64,000 bases of DNA from Gonatopus flavifemur. Its lineage: Eukaryota > Arthropoda > Insecta > Hymenoptera > Dryinidae. Below, piece after piece: positions 1 through 11,130 of the stretch. The notes under the pieces are model-generated. The model was not told where the DNA came from, did no database searches, and saw only the letters and a program-made list of their open reading frames with translations. Position 1 is the stretch's first letter, and every line of letters starts with the position of its first letter. Location of the stretch: the NCBI GenBank assembly GCA_018340375.1, contig JAFFJZ010000001.1, positions 43,764,001-43,828,000 of the forward strand. Reading direction: 5' to 3'. Position numbers and translations under genes: made by a program.

Positions 1-582
1 TCTTAGAAGAAATTTTCAAAGATCTCTAGGATTAAAGGATTCTTTGGAAGTCAACATTACCATTTTTACACCCGAAGGCCAAATGATCTGATATTCCATT
101 TCAGTTTTTTTCCATGTTAATCATTCTATTCCATAGAAATTAATTATTAATGTGTTGGTTTTACTCATTCATTATACAATTAGAACTTTGTACTCATCCT
201 CCATATTTCACGTTGATGTACTTTTGAGATACATGTATTCTGTGAAAATTACCCACATTTATCATGGAAGATCTAAACCAAGAGATGATACGTTACTGTT
301 CATTTACCTGCACATCCTCTTCTAATATAATTTGTGTTTACCTTAACCTTGGTCTTCCTTCATCGTTCTTCTCTCCGCGTTCTCATCTTCTATCAAATCT
401 ATCCTCTTGGAGAACATTGTTCATTCAAAAAATAATCAGTCATACAGAATACTGTATTTGATAAATCATATTTGAATTGCATTTCATTCGATAAGAGACA
501 CGCGGAAAGAAAGAAGTGGTCAATATTTAAAAAAAATTTATTAACATTTGGAAAAATGATTGTCGATTCAGGGAGAGAGGGG
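1..582. other. No gene recognised
   Basis: AT-rich sequence with only short open frames. No splice-flanked coding segment, repeat copy or RNA gene was recognised. Confidence 0.4.
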
Positions 583-717
583 ATCGCTGGAAAATGTTTG
601 TAGTGAATCTATCAAAACTTCGTAGTGAGAATACCGAGTGTTGATCGTTTCATTGTTATTTTCCATCGTGAAACTATCAACTTTTGGTAAATTCACTACG
701 AATATCCTTCATCGACC
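583..717. repeat. Imperfect inverted repeat, about 135 bp
   Basis: The left arm around GTAGTGAATCTATCAAAACT pairs with the right arm, whose reverse complement reads GTAGTGAATTTACCAAAAGT. The similarity extends outward to CGCTGG / CGATGA. Arms are about 40 bp with many mismatches, so this is an old foldback or a chance palindrome. Confidence 0.4.
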
Positions 718-759
718 GGCGTTTGACATCTACAAATTCTAGTGATAATGTTCGTGACA

Positions 760-1063
760 CACGAGAAAAGACGATTAGATCTGCTGAGATCTGGGTAGAT
801 CTCTTCAGATCTAAATTTTGGCAAAAAAAGATCTACGGAGATTCACACAAATCTTCAGAAATCTTTTTGAACTTTCCTATATTTTTTTTGGATTCCTCGA
901 AAAATTGGAATCTTTGAGAGTGAGTGGATATCAGGAAAGTCCCAAAATTGTTTCCTAAGTTGAGATGTTCAGATGTAAGTATAGATATGATCAGATTTGT
1001 AGAGATTTTTGCCAAAATTGAGATCTGATGAGATCTACTTAGATCTAATCTTTTTTTTTCGGG
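760..1063. mobile_element. Foldback element rich in AGATCT
   Basis: The left end CACGAGAAAAGACGATTAG and the reverse-complemented right end CCCGAAAAAAAAAGATTAG start arms of about 70 bp. The arms share repeated AGATCT motifs and the segment TCAATTTTGGCAAAAA. The end (CACG, then an A/G run) matches the other foldbacks of this window. No coding capacity; a non-autonomous MITE-like element. Confidence 0.65.
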
Positions 1064-1175
1064 CAGCCAAACCAAAAAACCGACACCTCAATGGTTCTGA
1101 AACACCCCAAATATTATTACTAGGAACCCATTGTTTTTGCACATGTTGAACACACGGTAGTACTCTTTTTCCCTC
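1064..1175 (+). repeat. Dispersed repeat R1, copy 1
   Basis: Starts CAGCCAAACCAAAAAA and runs through AATATTATTACTAGGA and CATTGTTTTTGCA. Related copies lie at 44311-44402 and 45081-45195. The copies share order and spacing over about 95 bp. Function unknown; likely part of a decayed transposon. Confidence 0.6.
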
Positions 1176-2683
1176 AATTTTCAATCATTTTCATGAATCT
1201 TGATAACCTCGGTCTTCCCGTGTATCTTTGAAATGTGTTATGCGACGTTTTCAGATACATTGAATACGTACGATCCTCCAGTGGTAAAAGTTTAACTCCG
1301 ATTAATGGCATCTTGAAATCAAGTGACGAACGAAAACGGAGAGTCCGCTAGAGCGTCAAAGGAATTCTAATGAAAGGTGAGCATAGATTGAACGGAATGG
1401 ATTCAAAGAGTATTTGGAGCATAGTTCGAAGAAGAAAGCGTATGAATAATAATCCTCCATGAATAGTATAAACAATGCAAGAGAAGCGTACACAGAAGAA
1501 TCGAAGAATAAAAATTCCATGAATGGGTGAGGTTTGGACATTGTAATCTAGTGTCATACAGTGGGACCAAATGCCGAAACGTTGGACAAAGCTAAGTCTC
1601 AAGCTTCTCAAGTTTGCTTCAAATCTGGTATTCGAGCGTTTTCGGGGTCGCTGATTATGAATTCGTTGTCAAACCTTAGAATTCAAAATTGATATCAGAG
1701 AATTGAGGAAAATTGTCCTTGAAATCATTTGTGAAAAAATGGGGTTCACTGATTTCCAAGTTGGAAGAAAATTCAATGAATTTGTAATTCTAAAATTTTT
1801 ACGACAAATTTTTTGTACCTCATCCAAGAAGATTGAGGGAAAACTAGAAATATCCTATTCGGTCCCTATAATCCTATATGATGGAGACATGCTCATATTT
1901 TCGAGCGGACATGTATTTTCCAAATTTCATGGAACAAAAACAGAACAATGAGTTCTCATATGATATTTTTGAGAAACAAAAGAAATACCAAGTCCATATC
2001 TCGATGGCCTTGAGCTATTTTGTGGTAACCCGTCCGAGTATGATTGTTTTATCTCATCTCGAATGCCGCGTGATAAACTATTTCAACCCAGTAGACCAAG
2101 CAGCTCGGGGCCATCGATTTGGTTTTCCTATAACCAGTTGGAAGGAGTGAAAAACACGTTCTCATTCAGTGTTCAAACAAGGAAACAGATTGAGATTAAG
2201 AATGAGTATTTCAGAATGCCCATGCTTACTCTAAAAATAAAAATCGAGACTTCCTCTGAATATAAACTCAAAACCATATCAATTTCAATGAGAATGGAAT
2301 ATAATTCAACAACATAAAAAGTATGTTAAAAAGTATACATCATTTGATAATCGATAAACATCACCAACGGGAAAGCGCATGAATATAGCACGTATTAACA
2401 AAATATTCAGCATTTGGAGATTCAATTATCATTCACACAGCACAACAGTTCAGAAAGAGTTCATTCATAAACATGTATAGATGTGTCTTATTTGAAAAAT
2501 GAAAATTGAAAAATTGTTTGAGGTTTTTCAGATTTCATGTCTCCTTCTCTGTATCCTTAGTATTGACCAGTTCAATGCGTACATAAGTCATTCATTCCTA
2601 ATCACTATTCCATGTAGCAAAAGTGGTTAACCCGTTGTTGAATGAATTTTTTTCCCGACGAAAATGGCGATTGTTTCACATCG
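1176..2683. other. No gene recognised
   Basis: Only short open frames on both strands, none with a recognised domain or paired splice signals. No repeat copy detected by eye. Confidence 0.4.
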
Positions 2684-3023
2684 CCTTGGTGGAAAAATTT
2701 CACTGAGAATTACTCAAATTTTCAGTGAACAGTTTTTCAGAATATTTCAGAGGTGTTCATATAGTTGCTCAGAGAGTCTCGGTGATTTTTAGGAAAAGCC
2801 AGAGTCTTTCAGAAGTATTCATAAATATTCAGAAAAATTTTTAATGGAAAAATGTGTCCGATAAGTGAGAATTCTTCAAAATTTTGCAGAGTTTGACAAA
2901 ATTTTCATGGGTTTTCAGAGTTTTTTTTCAGATTCTTTTAGGTTTTCCCAGTGTTTCACAAAGTTTTGCAGTGACATTCAGGGAAATTTCCAGAGATTTT
3001 CAGGGAAACTTTTTTCACCAGGG
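2684..3023. mobile_element. Foldback element with TTTCAG-rich interior
   Basis: The left end CCTTGGTGGAAAAATTTCAC matches the reverse-complemented right end CCTGGTGAAAAAAGTTTCCC. The interior is a run of imperfect TTTTCAGAG-like motifs. Arms are diverged. No coding capacity. Confidence 0.5.
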
Positions 3024-3068
3024 TGTTGGTGATTTTTGGAAGATATTTTACATCCCTGCGGAAAATGC

Positions 3069-3139
3069 TAGGCAGAAACAGGTAACCTGTTTCTTCCTGT
3101 TTCTGTAAGGTTTTTGTCATGTTAGCTTGTTTCTGCCTG
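3069..3139. repeat. Short inverted repeat
   Basis: GGCAGAAACAGGTAAC on the left pairs with the right arm, whose reverse complement is GGCAGAAACAAGCTAAC. It lies just outside the preceding foldback. A small hairpin of unknown origin. Confidence 0.45.
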
Positions 3140-3741
3140 GAATTTTCGTCAGGAATGCCAATGAGAGCATTTTCTGGGTTCCTATCAAACATGATACAGT
3201 GATAAACTGTGCAGTGAGGGGTTAAAAGAATCTGCCATAATTTGTGAATATACTTTCAAGTGTGTAGAACACACCTATGTACTGAGAATCAGGCAACGAT
3301 TAGATCTGGTACACGGAGGAAAGTATATGAGACTGATTGTCATTAACCTTAGTTCCCATTGCGACTTTAGAATAGGAAAATTGAGTGGTGACTCGTGGTT
3401 TGGTGATCATTACGATGTCAACCTATAGTTTCCATGGTAACATAAACAGTTTATCGTACTCAATTCGATGTCAAATCGGACTTATTACAATTTTAAAATA
3501 TTTGTCACCAAATTGCTATTCTTCATAATCACCGTTACCGTGTAATTTTCTCGGTGCATGGTTGGGAAATTGAGAATGTACCAAAGGATTGATCTTGAAA
3601 GAGATCACCTGAAAGAAAATGACCCATGTACGCACTGAAATACCTAAACATCTGGAATTTGTCCTTCTAATGTACATACATGTACGTGTACAAATTCATC
3701 CGCGAACTATACATCGCCAGTTTTTCCATCCGTTTCCCACC

Positions 3742-3835
3742 CAGCACATAATATTACAGTAATATTACAGTGATATTACAACAATATTGAAATATTGCAA
3801 TGATATTGCAGCAATATTCTTGCGATATTTGCGCT
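3742..3835. mobile_element. Small foldback with CAGCACA-type ends
   Basis: Left end CAGCACATAATATTAC and reverse-complemented right end CAGCGCAAATATCGC, with an interior of AATATT-rich palindromic motifs. About 94 bp. A 96-bp element with the same left end (CCCACCCAGCACA) lies at 33714, suggesting a second end class distinct from CACTG. Confidence 0.4.
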
Positions 3836-3929
3836 GAGTCGGCCACATCATCATACAGCCATTACGCCAATTTTTTTGGCCCTTTCCAAGCATTGACACT
3901 CATCTCTCCCTTTTCTCACTTCTTCCATA

Positions 3930-5032
3930 CACTGTAAAAAAAAACTGGAAATTTACTGTGCAACTGGACTGGAAATTTCCAGTGCTAGTACTGGAATATG
4001 GATATTCCAGTACATGTACAGAGATTTTGTTGTTACGTTACTGAAAATTTACCAAGCATAACTGAAAATTCAGTCATTGTACTGGAATTTTCAAGTTTGA
4101 GATGATGTACTGAAATTTTGCCATGATTTCGCGAAAATTTTACCGGCTCGTACTACAATTTTATAGTTCTTGTGCACCAAAAAAAAATATTCCCTCAAAA
4201 AGGACTTGAGAAAAAATTTGGAATTTAGAAAAAAAAACCTAATCGTTGGTATACTGGAATTATACAGGTTTTTAACTGCAATTCTCAGGTTTTGTGATGG
4301 AATTTTCCAGTTACTATGCAATTGAATTATACAGGTTTTGAACTGCAATTTTCAGGTCGTGTGATGGAATTTTCCAGTTGCTATGCAACGGAATTTAATC
4401 ACTGTTGCACTGAAATTTTCCACTTCTATTGGACTTCGTCATTTCTGGCAGGAAAAATTTCAAGTCTTTATATTAAAAATTTCCTGATTGAGATTTTGAA
4501 TAACAATTGTAATTGTAGCCAATGAAATTGATATATGAGGTTTTTCCAAGACTTATCCTCTTGTGTTCTAGATATGAAGCATATGTAGTAACCCAAGCTG
4601 GCCTTCCAACATGTCGCGCTATAGCTCATCGGTTAGGTCTTAGGTTTCAGTTGGTAGGCAGGTAGAAAAGTGTGGGTTCAAATCCTGTTAGGTAGACATG
4701 AGTTTCTGTCCATCCAAATGAACGATCAAAAGTTTCTCAATCATCTTGGAACACAAGGACCCTGCAAAGTCACTTTGCGTGAGCAATTTTTTTTCAATTT
4801 TCATGGATATTTTCAGCATTAATTTTCCAGTACATGTCCTGGAAAAGTCCAGCTCGTGTACTGAAAAATTCCAGTACCGAGGCTCAGAAAATTTCCAGTT
4901 TTGATGCGGAAATTCCATAACGTTTGCACTGAATTTTTGCAGTACAAATGTGCTGAAATTTTCCGGTACATGTACAGGTTAATGACTTCCAGTACATGTA
5001 CTGGAATTTTCCGGTGAAATTTTTTTACAGTG
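3930..5032. mobile_element. Large foldback built of ACTGGAAATTTTCCAGT motifs
   Basis: The left end CACTGTAAAAAAAAACTGG and reverse-complemented right end CACTGTAAAAAAATTTCACC are flanked by TA on both sides (3928-3929 and 5033-5034). The interior repeats near-palindromic ACTGGAAATTTTCCAGT-like motifs many times in both orientations. A SINE head is inserted near 4612. At 1103 bp it is the longest CACTG-ended element here; most others are 225-290 bp. Confidence 0.8.
4612..4700 (+). mobile_element. tRNA-derived SINE head
   Basis: An A-box-like TAGCTCATCGG (4622-4632) is followed by a B-box GGGTTCAAATCC (4674-4685), the internal promoter of RNA polymerase III. The wide A-B spacing and poor cloverleaf argue against a working tRNA. 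It interrupts the foldback at 3930-5032, so it is the younger insertion. The 3' extent is unclear. Confidence 0.6.
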
Positions 5033-5034
5033 TA

Positions 5035-5983
5035 CTTCTCGTCGACATTCCATTCTTCCCCTCCTCATTCAGAATTCTTTTCATCTCTTCCCTAATAAAT
5101 CTCATAACTTCTCCTTCATGATATGTTTCATACCTTCTCTTCCCTTTCTTATTCTCAATTTTCTTTTCCTGTTTCTAAGTCATTTCCCACCCTAAACTTA
5201 GCAAATCTTCACTCTACTGTTCTTCCCCTCCTCTTGGAGGACATTGGTTCTCCTATCGTTCAGGACCCTTTATACCACTTGTTGAACTAGCTGTGTAGCT
5301 GAACCAGTAATCACCGTCCAAACAGGAATATCCAGCGAGCATAGGGGATTGAGTTCTGGAAAATCAATCCTCTCTCTTTCAAAGCAGATCATCTTGAAGT
5401 TCATTCGTTTGAATTTTCATATATTGTTGCAGAACAATATGACCCGCAAGTCGTATCTCTACAGGGAGAAGGGGGAATGAAAATTCTTCGAGTAATATTC
5501 AAAATTGTGGTTAAAAAAAGTAGCTAACACCATAAACAAGTTTGTTGCAAAGTTGACGCAGTGAGCATTACTTACTCTTTCTTCTAAATAATGATCACTT
5601 GCAACCAACCACAAATTTAATGGAGTGTACGAAAACTTTCGCATACTGTAGTGCAGATCCATTGTGGGCTTACACCTAAAGCTCTCGAGAGACCTAAGGT
5701 AAAATGTTATGCAACTTAGCAACTCTTACAAGATTTACCTTTTAAATCACCAGTTCACACAACTACTCGTGTGATCAAGTTCACAAAGAGTATTGAAGTA
5801 TAAAGAGTATGTAAGTATTTTTTCCTGCAGTAAAAGAGAATACCCAATACGAACTGCGCTCTAAGAACGTTACCCACAGTGGACTCAAGGTGAACAAAGA
5901 GACAGTCATATCTCCTGATATGGTTGATATTTTTCTGTAATATTTGTTGAATTATTCTGAGAACCGCAAAAGACCGCCAACAG
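5035..5983. other. No gene recognised
   Basis: Pyrimidine-rich and AT-rich sequence. Minus-strand frames at 5459-5722 and 5755-6051 are in different frames with no recognised domain and no paired splice signals. Confidence 0.4.
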
Positions 5984-6578
5984 CAGGTGTGTGGGAGTAC
6001 TCGAAATGCTGAGTATTCTCGAGTCGAGTCAAGTCGAGTATTTTGTACCACTAAAAATTTTCAAACTACTCGAAAATCCTCGAGTAATTTGTCGATTTTC
6101 TTAGAATTATCATGAATTATCGTGAATCATCATGTGCAAGGAGTATAGTATTCTCAGAGAACATAAGGGATCGTTATCCACTATCATATATAGATTATAT
6201 TCATATATACTTTTCGAGTACTTGAAAATCTCCCAGATACTTGAAAAATTTTCGAGTACTTGCACTGAGAGAAAAGGTTTATTCAAATATTCAACAGCTA
6301 AGAAATTTAGTAACTGTAAATAAAAATTTAGTTGTGCTAGCTGAATTTTATTTGTCACAACTGTATTCTTTATTCCCATTGAATCAACCATTTTATTCGT
6401 TTTTCTGACAGCTAGCTTTTTATTTACCCCAACTAGAGTCTAGCCAGCGTAAATAAAAATCTAGCTGCGGCAACTAACATTTAGTTGTTCCAACTGGGTA
6501 CCTTTCTCTCAGTGCGACTCGACTCGAAACTTCAATCACTCGACTCGACTCGAAAAAATCACCAATCGCACACCCCTA
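5984..6578. mobile_element. Possible hAT-type element with CGAGT/ACTCG-rich ends
   Basis: Left CAGGTGTGTGGGAGTACTCG and reverse-complemented right TAGGGGTGTGCGATTGGTGA are similar ends, followed inward by runs of CGAGTCGAGTC. The flanking octamers GCCAACAG and CCTAACAG agree at 6 of 8 positions, as expected for a decayed 8-bp hAT target duplication. A foldback (6263-6514) has inserted inside. No transposase is visible. Confidence 0.45.
6263..6514. mobile_element. Foldback, 252 bp, CACTGAGAGAAAAGG ends
   Basis: Left end CACTGAGAGAAAAGG; reverse-complemented right end CACTGAGAGAAAGG. The interior carries TAGTTG/CAACTA motifs in both orientations. Flanking dinucleotides are TG and CG rather than TA. 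It is nested in the hAT-like element at 5984-6578. Confidence 0.75.
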
Positions 6579-6579
6579 C

Positions 6580-7783
6580 CTAACAGTATCTTAAAAAGAG
6601 GCCCTCTTTCTAAGAATCTGAGGATGTTTCTCCTCTATTTGGCTCTTTTTTCAGTAATCCTTGGCCTCAATCAATGAAATATTGTGACTTTTAAATTATC
6701 CGCTGGATGAAGCTCTCCTGATGGACGAGGCCCTTGACATCCACCGGATCCTCCTTTATGTGAATCTCACACTGGAGAAAGAAACAGAAAGAGACCGTGG
6801 AAATTCTATATAGCATTGGTAACAAGGGATGGCTCTGAAAATTTTCATTGGAAATGTATTGGATTTTTGTTGAATTATATAAACATCAGATTTCTACACA
6901 TACGAAATGCCGCAGTGATCCATGGGAGTAGAACTCTCCTCGAATATTCTAGTGAAAATTGATTAAAATCGGATGAGAATGGAGTTTTATGCTGATGTTT
7001 GTCCATGAATGTATAAAAATTTCTCACTGTGAGCGGGTTTCGCTTTCCTACCCCCAGAAAAAAGTTATCTGGAAATGAAAGGAAAAATCGCTCTCAATCA
7101 GAAAACATATTTCACTTTTGTTGCTTTTTCCAACTGAGAATATGCCTCTACGATTGACAGTATTTTGAATAAATGAAAATTCTCTCACCACAAAGAATAA
7201 TCCTCTCAAATGAAGAGGAATACTTTTGATACCATATGTTGGAGGAGAAGTTGCATCAAAATGAGAATGATACTCTTATGTTGAGATTAATTTGTTTCAG
7301 TGTGCGTCAAGTACACAGAGATAACCAATGCAAATGCCTTGAAAATCTCACAGCATTTTATTTGAATATACCTCATAATTTGCTTGGCGCGTATTCGTTC
7401 GTCCCATTCTCCATTCCTTTCATACTTATCTTATCCTGCAACGCAAATTCTGGAAATAAAAATAGCAATTCTAATGCTATCTATGCAAATTAAACAAAGT
7501 ATTACATTCAATTTACTCATTATCAGCCGTGATTTCTAATTCTGGAAGATTGAAACTGAAAGCTAATGTATTAGATACACAGTGAAAAATGAGGCAAATT
7601 TTTGTACTGTGTAGTGTTGAATTATCCCTTGTGAAAATTGCCAAATGGTTCGCTGCTGGCGCAGTACTGTTGCCGGAGCTGCCAGTATTGGCAATTGCAA
7701 AGTTGTCCATTGTTCCACCAGTACGAAAAAATGGAAGAAATGATAACAATGTCTTGCATATGGCCCGTTACCAGGGTTTCAAT
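6580..7783. other. No gene recognised
   Basis: No recognisable coding segment or repeat. Plus-strand frames at 7236-7493 and 7589-7840 match no domain I know. Confidence 0.4.
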
Positions 7784-7875
7784 TTTGTAGATATTGGAAT
7801 TTCAAATTTGATGTTACTGGCATTTCAAATTTGGCGATAGTAGCTTTTTGAATTTGGCAATATTGGCATTTCGAA
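7784..7875 (+). repeat. Tandem repeat, 23-bp unit, 4 copies
   Basis: Four consecutive imperfect units of 23 bp (7784-7806, 7807-7829, 7830-7852, 7853-7875), each of the form TTTGGCAATATTGGCATTTC followed by RAA. Confidence 0.7.
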
Positions 7876-8109
7876 CTTACCATTACAGAGCCGGTCAGAT
7901 TGACGGCACTGATGCTTTATATTGGCCATTCAATGGAAAGGAGTCAAAATGATGACATCCCATGTGGAATTTCGAATTCGATCCGATACTGGCACAGTCC
8001 CGGTAACCGAAGTGACCCGTTTATCAAATTTCAGCTATTGAAAACAAAAATCATATATGATGGAATGACATTTCCGGAATCTCAAAGATATATATTTCTG
8101 ATTACCATT

Positions 8110-8205
8110 ATCAAAGAAAAACACTTTGGAAGTGATTTTTTGAAAGATCCTCGAGTGAGGATTGAACCCGGGTCCTGCGAGTGTGGATGACTCGAATCGC
8201 CATTT
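8110..8205 (-). mobile_element. SINE fragment, minus strand
   Basis: On the minus strand, ACTCGCAGGACCCGGGTTCA followed by ATCCTCACTCGAGG contains a B-box GGGTTCAATCC. The same block is found in plus orientation near 11070-11105. No clear A-box; a truncated or diverged tRNA-derived element. Confidence 0.55.
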
Positions 8206-8224
8206 ATTGTGAGGACTTCATCGA

Positions 8225-8830
8225 AGTACTGCAATCTACCACCAATTCCGAAATCAAACAATTGTGTTCTACCTTTGTATGGAGTCTGGTTCTGTACTGG
8301 GGCAGTCTTCTCACGCCAAAATCACGTTATCACAACAGAGTTGATTTCAACTCCGATTGACTTTCAATTCCGTGATGGAACAATGTTCTATCAAAATTGT
8401 TAGAATATCGTACCTCCATGTGTTCCAGAGTGTAGTCAACCCTGGTTCAGTACTGGCGTAGTGTCATCTCGCTGAAACAGCCATGTTACCTTGAAGTTGG
8501 ATAGAATAATGATTCACCGCCGATTCCGTAGTGGGACAATATCGTATCAATACTAGCACAATCTCGTATCTTTTATGCTATGTCGCATTGTGAACGGCTC
8601 CGCTTCTGCACTGGGGCAATCTTGTCACACTAAAACAATGGTACCCCGACAAAGCTGATTTGAGCTCCCATCTAAGACCGATTTCGTAGTGAGACAAAAT
8701 TGTATGAATACTGGCCCGGTATTGTATTTCCATATTACCCTACAATGTTACCAACTCAGTTTGAGTACTGGCGAGGGACTGTCTGTCTACGGGAACTAAT
8801 AACTTTTGAAATCCCTCCACCGATTGGTGC
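8225..8830 (+). repeat. Satellite-like tandem array, unit about 157 bp, about 3.7 copies
   Basis: The marker ACTGG recurs at 8296, 8452, 8610 and 8767, spacings of 156, 158 and 157 bp. A second marker (ATTCCG/ATTTCG) recurs at 8245, 8367, 8523 and 8681. Its first interval of 122 bp shows a deletion of about 35 bp in the first unit. Units are diverged but collinear. The period is close to nucleosome length. Confidence 0.75.
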
Positions 8831-9492
8831 CAGTTGAGAAACAATAATGACTCTGAACAAAAATCGTTGTGGTTGCTGAACTACGGTAAATACAATCGTA
8901 CCAGTATTGCGCCTTTTGAAAACTCAGGCAATTTCAACATGGGATATCACATCTATTCAAACTTCCCTCAATCTGATTCGTTCGGCTTTTTAGATTTACT
9001 GAAATTTATTTGAGAGTCTACTTCGATTTGCTCTGAAAATAAACGTTTTTCCTTGAATTGATGTGAAGAAAAAAATTTTACGGGCTATGACGAATGAATT
9101 TTCACTCTCCTTGAAATTGAAACCACAACATTTTTATTAAGCCTTCCAGATACGAGATATTCTCTTCGAAATAGCGAATAATCGTGTCTTTGTGAGACGA
9201 ATGATGATGGAAGATGTGGTTTATATCATTTTTCAAACCTGAGAACACGACCCGACTTGGACATGAGATCAGAATTACAGGAACCGGTGGTTTCGCACGA
9301 ATGAATTTGAACGAACATTTTCACTCTACCATAACATTTTTAACTGAAGGTAAATGACGTTCCATGATTCAAAAATAGCATTTTAGTGAACGTCGTTGGA
9401 ACGGATTATTCATACTTTTAACTTGAAACCCATTTGAATAGGCTAATATTGAATTTATCGAACTGCGTTGTACATATTTTCTCTGTGAAGTA
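8831..9492. other. No gene recognised; weak direct repeat
   Basis: ACGAATGAATTTTCACTCTC near 9090 partly recurs near 9297-9335, followed in both by ACAACATTTTTATTAA-like sequence. Too diverged to classify. Confidence 0.35.
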
Positions 9493-9874
9493 CACGAAGA
9501 AAAATGGAACTCGGAAATATAATAACTTTTATAAAAATCTAAGACTTGTTCTTGATTTTTTAATAGACTAGAAATGATAAGGGTTAGAAAATGAATTCTC
9601 ATATGAAAATATAAAAGATTACAGAAAGTAACAATAACGATTGAGATTCAAAACGCTGAACGTTGGATTTTATGAAGCGCATAGTAAAATTTAGCTGTTC
9701 GGCTTTGTGAGTTTCAATCGTGTTGGCTACTTTCCACTTTTAATTCATAATCTTTCATATTTTGGAGTAAAAATCCGTTGTTCAAACTTCATCGTTTCTA
9801 GTCTATTAAAAAACTGAGGAAAAATCTCAGATTTTTATAAAACTTATTATATTTTCCATTTGCATTTTCCTCCG
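9493..9874. mobile_element. Foldback with arms of about 110 bp
   Basis: Inner arms share TTTTATAAAAATCT and TTTTTTAATAGACTAGAAA. Ends are CACGAAGAAAAATGG on the left and, reverse-complemented, CCCGGAGGAAAATGC on the right, a variant of the CACGGAGAAAA class. The minus-strand open frame across it is a by-product of the repeat. Confidence 0.6.
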
Positions 9875-10589
9875 GGAGCAACAGCTGAGCACCCAAACAC
9901 TTGGGGTTCCTATCTTGGGCAGTTTTTGCACCCAAATTGAAAGAACAGATACGTCAATTTGTGGGAGTACGGTAATTTTGGGGAGCTGAGACTCCCAACT
10001 TTTCTCCAGTGTAGAGTGAGGTAAATATTTTAGCCAACGATGTAGTGTACAATCATAAATTAAATTTTTCACAGCATACACAAATATCTCTATAGATAAA
10101 TATAAATAGACCCCAATAAAAATATTTCTCTTCAAAACTTCAACAATTTCTCTGCAAAATTTCATTATCGCAATTCTTAGAGAAAGAAAGAATTTTTTCA
10201 ACAGATTCATCTTCCAAAACTCTGTGAAATTCTGCATATTTCTGAAAATTTCTATTGCCAGTAAAGGTTTCTCTGTACATTTCCAACTTATTGGTCAAAG
10301 TTGTTTTGTTGAGAAATGTTGAATTTTCTCAACATTTTTTTACTTGATGAATGGTGGAAACATTTGAGGAAAGGAATTTTCTCCACGAATTCATACATTT
10401 CTCTGCAAACTACATTTGCAGAAAAAAATTTGAATTTTCTCTTTATTTGTCTATTCCAAGAATATTACGACTTGTGGGGGAGAGTTGAGTTTTTTATACA
10501 AATTCATACATTTTTCACGAATCGCATTTGCGGAGATGAAGTGAATTTTTTCAAATTTTTCAATCGACTCAAAACAACTTAAGTAAAAT

Positions 10590-10990
10590 TCACTAGTAGG
10601 CCTCGAAAAAACCTCTCTCCCACGACCCACTCATTTTTCCTTTCGGAGGATTCTGAATCGATTAGTCTATATCTGACGGGAACGAATTTTTTAAAATTTT
10701 CTATCAATTTGACCCAGCACTTGGAAAAATTTACAAGGTAAGGTCGAAAAAAACCTTTCTCCCACGATCTACTCTTTTTCGTTTCGTGAGATTCTGAATC
10801 GATTGGTCTATATCTTACAGGGACGAACTTTCAAAATTTTCTATCGATTTGACTCAGCACTTGGAAAAATTTACAAGTTGAGGTCAAAAAAATCCCCTCT
10901 CCCACGATCTATTCATTTTTCGTTTCAGAAGATTCTGAATTGATTGGTCTATACCTCACGAAAACGAATTTCTCAAAATTTTCCATTGCG
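10590..10990 (+). repeat. Tandem array, unit about 140 bp, 3 copies
   Basis: Three successive units begin near 10602, 10743 and 10883 with GTCGAAAAAA-like sequence. Each then carries CTCTCCCACGA, GATTCTGAATCGATT, GGTCTATA, ACGAA and AAAATTTTC in the same order. Units look roughly 80-90 percent alike by eye. No coding capacity. Confidence 0.8.
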
Positions 10991-11017
10991 ATGATTCCCA
11001 TAAGTGGTACTTTAAGA

Positions 11018-11130
11018 TTACTGTAGTCATCTCGGAGTTCCGCTGATGTGATAGAGGCTTTGCTTCTCACTCGCAGGACCGGGGTTCAATCCTCACTGAG
11101 GAAAGTTCCTAAAAATGGACTTTCAATGTG
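11018..11130 (+). mobile_element. SINE fragment, plus strand
   Basis: CTCACTCGCAGGACCGGGGT followed by TCAATCCTCACTGAGG contains a B-box. It matches the minus-strand copy at 8110-8205. Its position between the arms of the 10.1-11.4 kb inverted arrangement marks it as a later insertion. Confidence 0.5.

Noticed and set aside
4612..4700. Functional tRNA gene
   Set aside because: A and B boxes are present but spacing is too wide and no good cloverleaf with acceptor pairing is seen; read as a SINE head.
5459..6051. Two minus-strand frames that looked faintly ankyrin-like
   Set aside because: They are in different frames, lack a full ankyrin consensus, and one overlaps the left end of the hAT-like element at 5984.
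9875..10013. Possible further foldback (GGGAG...CTCCC with a right end CTTTTCTCCAGTGTA)
   Set aside because: Only partial arm similarity, and the left end coincides with the right end of the 9493-9874 element.
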